DNA from: Actinomycetes bacterium
GTDB taxonomy: Bacteria; Actinomycetota; Acidimicrobiia; Acidimicrobiales; Microtrichaceae
Direction of reading: 5' to 3'
Assembly: GCA_023423475.1 (NCBI GenBank)
Contig: JAFAFN010000453.1
Location: 1 to 6,495 of the forward strand
Length of the DNA stretch: 6,495 nt
The translations under genes and the position numbers were made by a program. Below are positions 5,666-6,495 of the stretch, piece by piece. Each line of letters opens with the position of its first letter. Within the stretch, counting starts at the first letter, position 1. The notes beneath the pieces were generated by a model. It was not told where the DNA came from, ran no database searches, and saw only the letters and a program-made list of their open reading frames with translations.

Positions 5666-6259
5666 ATGTTCACCTCGGACGCGCGGACCGGGTCGGCCGT
5701 CGCCGGAGCGGGTCGCCCCACCGACGAGCGTGCCGAGCGGCACCGCGACCCGGTGTTCACCAGCCGCTTCGAGCGGTGGTACGGGCCGCTGGTTGGACTC
5801 GCTCGTCACGTGCTCGATCCGGGCGCGGCGACGGAGCGCTCGCTCGAACGCGCCGAGGACATCGTCGTCGACGTGTTCGGAGCGCACCGGCACCGAGGCG
5901 GCAGCGACGAGTCGGCCGAGGTCGCGCAGCTCGTGGCAGAGGTCGCCGACGGCTGCCTCGCGGCCATGGTCGGCCACCCCGGCTCGGTGCCGCTGCACTA
6001 CGAGATCCTCGGCCCCGACGTCGACTTCGACGGCCAGCTCCCCCTCGCGGAGCTGCACGGTTCGCTCAACGGGATGCGACGCATCGACCGACGCATCGGC
6101 GTGCTCGCGCTCGCCGCCGGCTTCAGCCCGGCCCAGGTGGCGACCCTGCTGCAGCGACCGCTCGACGACGTGATCGATCGGCTCGCCCGTGTCTGCACCC
6201 GGCTCGCGGACGGTCGGCGCATCGGGCTGTCGGACGACGTGCCCCCGGCGCTCACATGA
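5666..6259 (+). CDS. Diverged sigma-70/ECF-like protein
   Basis: 197-residue protein with the layout of a small ECF sigma factor. Residues about 31-73 (FTSRFERWYGPLVGLARHVL, then AEDIVVDVF) match the region 2 pattern F..ly....L..la..., followed by the AED-(I/L)-V-x-(E/D)-VF motif used to bind core RNA polymerase. Residues about 134-183 look like region 4: a short helix with RRI, then LALAAGFSPAQVATLLQRPLDDVIDRLARV, a helix-turn-helix with the sigma-4 spacing. The DNA-contacting part of region 2 (2.3/2.4, about 84-104) is poorly conserved, with almost no basic or aromatic residues, so promoter recognition may be altered or lost. An N-terminal tail of about 28 residues is probably disordered. 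Its stop overlaps the start of the next gene (ATGA), as in sigma/anti-sigma pairs. Sigma relationship is probable; activity as a sigma factor is uncertain. Confidence 0.7.
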   Translation: MFTSDARTGSAVAGAGRPTDERAERHRDPVFTSRFERWYGPLVGLARHVLDPGAATERSLERAEDIVVDVFGAHRHRGGSDESAEVAQLVAEVADGCLAAMVGHPGSVPLHYEILGPDVDFDGQLPLAELHGSLNGMRRIDRRIGVLALAAGFSPAQVATLLQRPLDDVIDRLARVCTRLADGRRIGLSDDVPPALT

Positions 6260-6495
6260 CCACCACCACGCCGCCCCACGGTGCGGCGGACCTCGGCGGC
6301 GCGCGATCGGACGGTGTCACCGACGCGCAGTTCGAGCTGCTCGGCCCGCTCACCCCTGCGGGTGTCGACCTCGCGGCGGCGCTCGCCCGTGTCGACGCGG
6401 TCGCCGCGACGCGCCGCCGGAGCCGCAGGATCCTCGGGGGCTCGTGCGCCGCGCTCGTGCTGCTCGTCGGCTGCGTCGCCGTCGCCGTGCTGGGT
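6256..6495 (+). CDS. Single-pass membrane protein, possible anti-sigma factor (C-terminus cut by window edge)
   Basis: 80 codons are visible and the gene runs off the window. ATG 6256 overlaps the TGA of the sigma-like gene by four bases (ATGA) and has no strong ribosome site of its own, so translation is probably coupled. Residues 1-56 are hydrophilic and probably cytoplasmic, with a short predicted helical part at about 22-50 (DAQFELLGPL, then DLAAALARVDAV). A basic cluster RRRSRR (53-58) is followed by a hydrophobic helix (about 61-80, containing CAALVLLVGCVAVAVLG), giving an inside-to-outside orientation by the positive-inside rule. This N-in, single-helix form directly downstream of a sigma-like gene is what anti-sigma factors look like. 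No zinc-binding HxxxCxxC motif is present. The anti-sigma role is inferred from gene order and topology only. Confidence 0.65.
   Translation, partial: MTTTTPPHGAADLGGARSDGVTDAQFELLGPLTPAGVDLAAALARVDAVAATRRRSRRILGGSCAALVLLVGCVAVAVLG

Noticed and set aside
5618..6058. Extension of the cysteine-rich frame upstream to 6058
   Set aside because: It is antisense to the sigma-like gene, shows no family features, and would run across both divergent promoters.
1..6495. tRNA, rRNA, CRISPR, insertion sequence or attachment site
   Set aside because: No cloverleaf-like segment, regularly spaced direct repeats, transposase motifs or terminal inverted repeats were seen by eye.

Overview
This is a GC-rich, densely coding window. 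Genes abut or overlap by 4 to 20 bases, GTG starts are common, and the -10 elements are TANNNT with no clear -35. This fits a high-GC actinobacterium. An Acidimicrobiia-type lineage is possible, but the sequence does not prove it.

The left part (1-2434, minus strand) is a two-gene unit. A GH13 family alpha-glucosidase / oligo-1,6-glucosidase is followed, through a 4-base GTGA stop/start overlap, by a TauE/SafE-family membrane permease that loses only its last few residues at the window edge. A 140-base intergenic region (2435-2574) carries two back-to-back promoters. The minus one serves the glucosidase. The plus one serves a 72-residue, charge-segregated small protein of unknown function (2575-2793).

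The centre (2790-5617, minus strand) reads, in transcription order: a cysteine-rich protein with a YkgJ/DUF3109-like metal-cluster pattern; a compact McrB-type AAA+ NTPase; and, overlapping it by 20 bases, a protein with the core motif of the McrC/DUF2357 family. The last two reproduce the mcrB-mcrC gene order of modification-dependent restriction systems. However, the McrB-like protein has no N-terminal DNA-recognition domain, and I cannot find a PD-(D/E)XK nuclease in the McrC-like protein. This nuclease-less pair is the most interesting part of the window. The McrC-like gene and the small plus-strand gene converge and share a CTAG tetranucleotide as stop codons on both strands.

The right part (5666-6495, plus strand) starts from an apparently leaderless promoter. 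It encodes a diverged sigma-70/ECF-like protein, translationally coupled (ATGA) to a membrane protein with a short cytoplasmic N-terminus and one transmembrane helix. That is the layout of a sigma / anti-sigma pair. The second gene is cut by the window end.

No rRNA, tRNA, CRISPR array, insertion sequence or convincing terminator was found. The only stretches without genes are 2435-2574, about 4780-4855 and 5618-5665, all under 300 bases.
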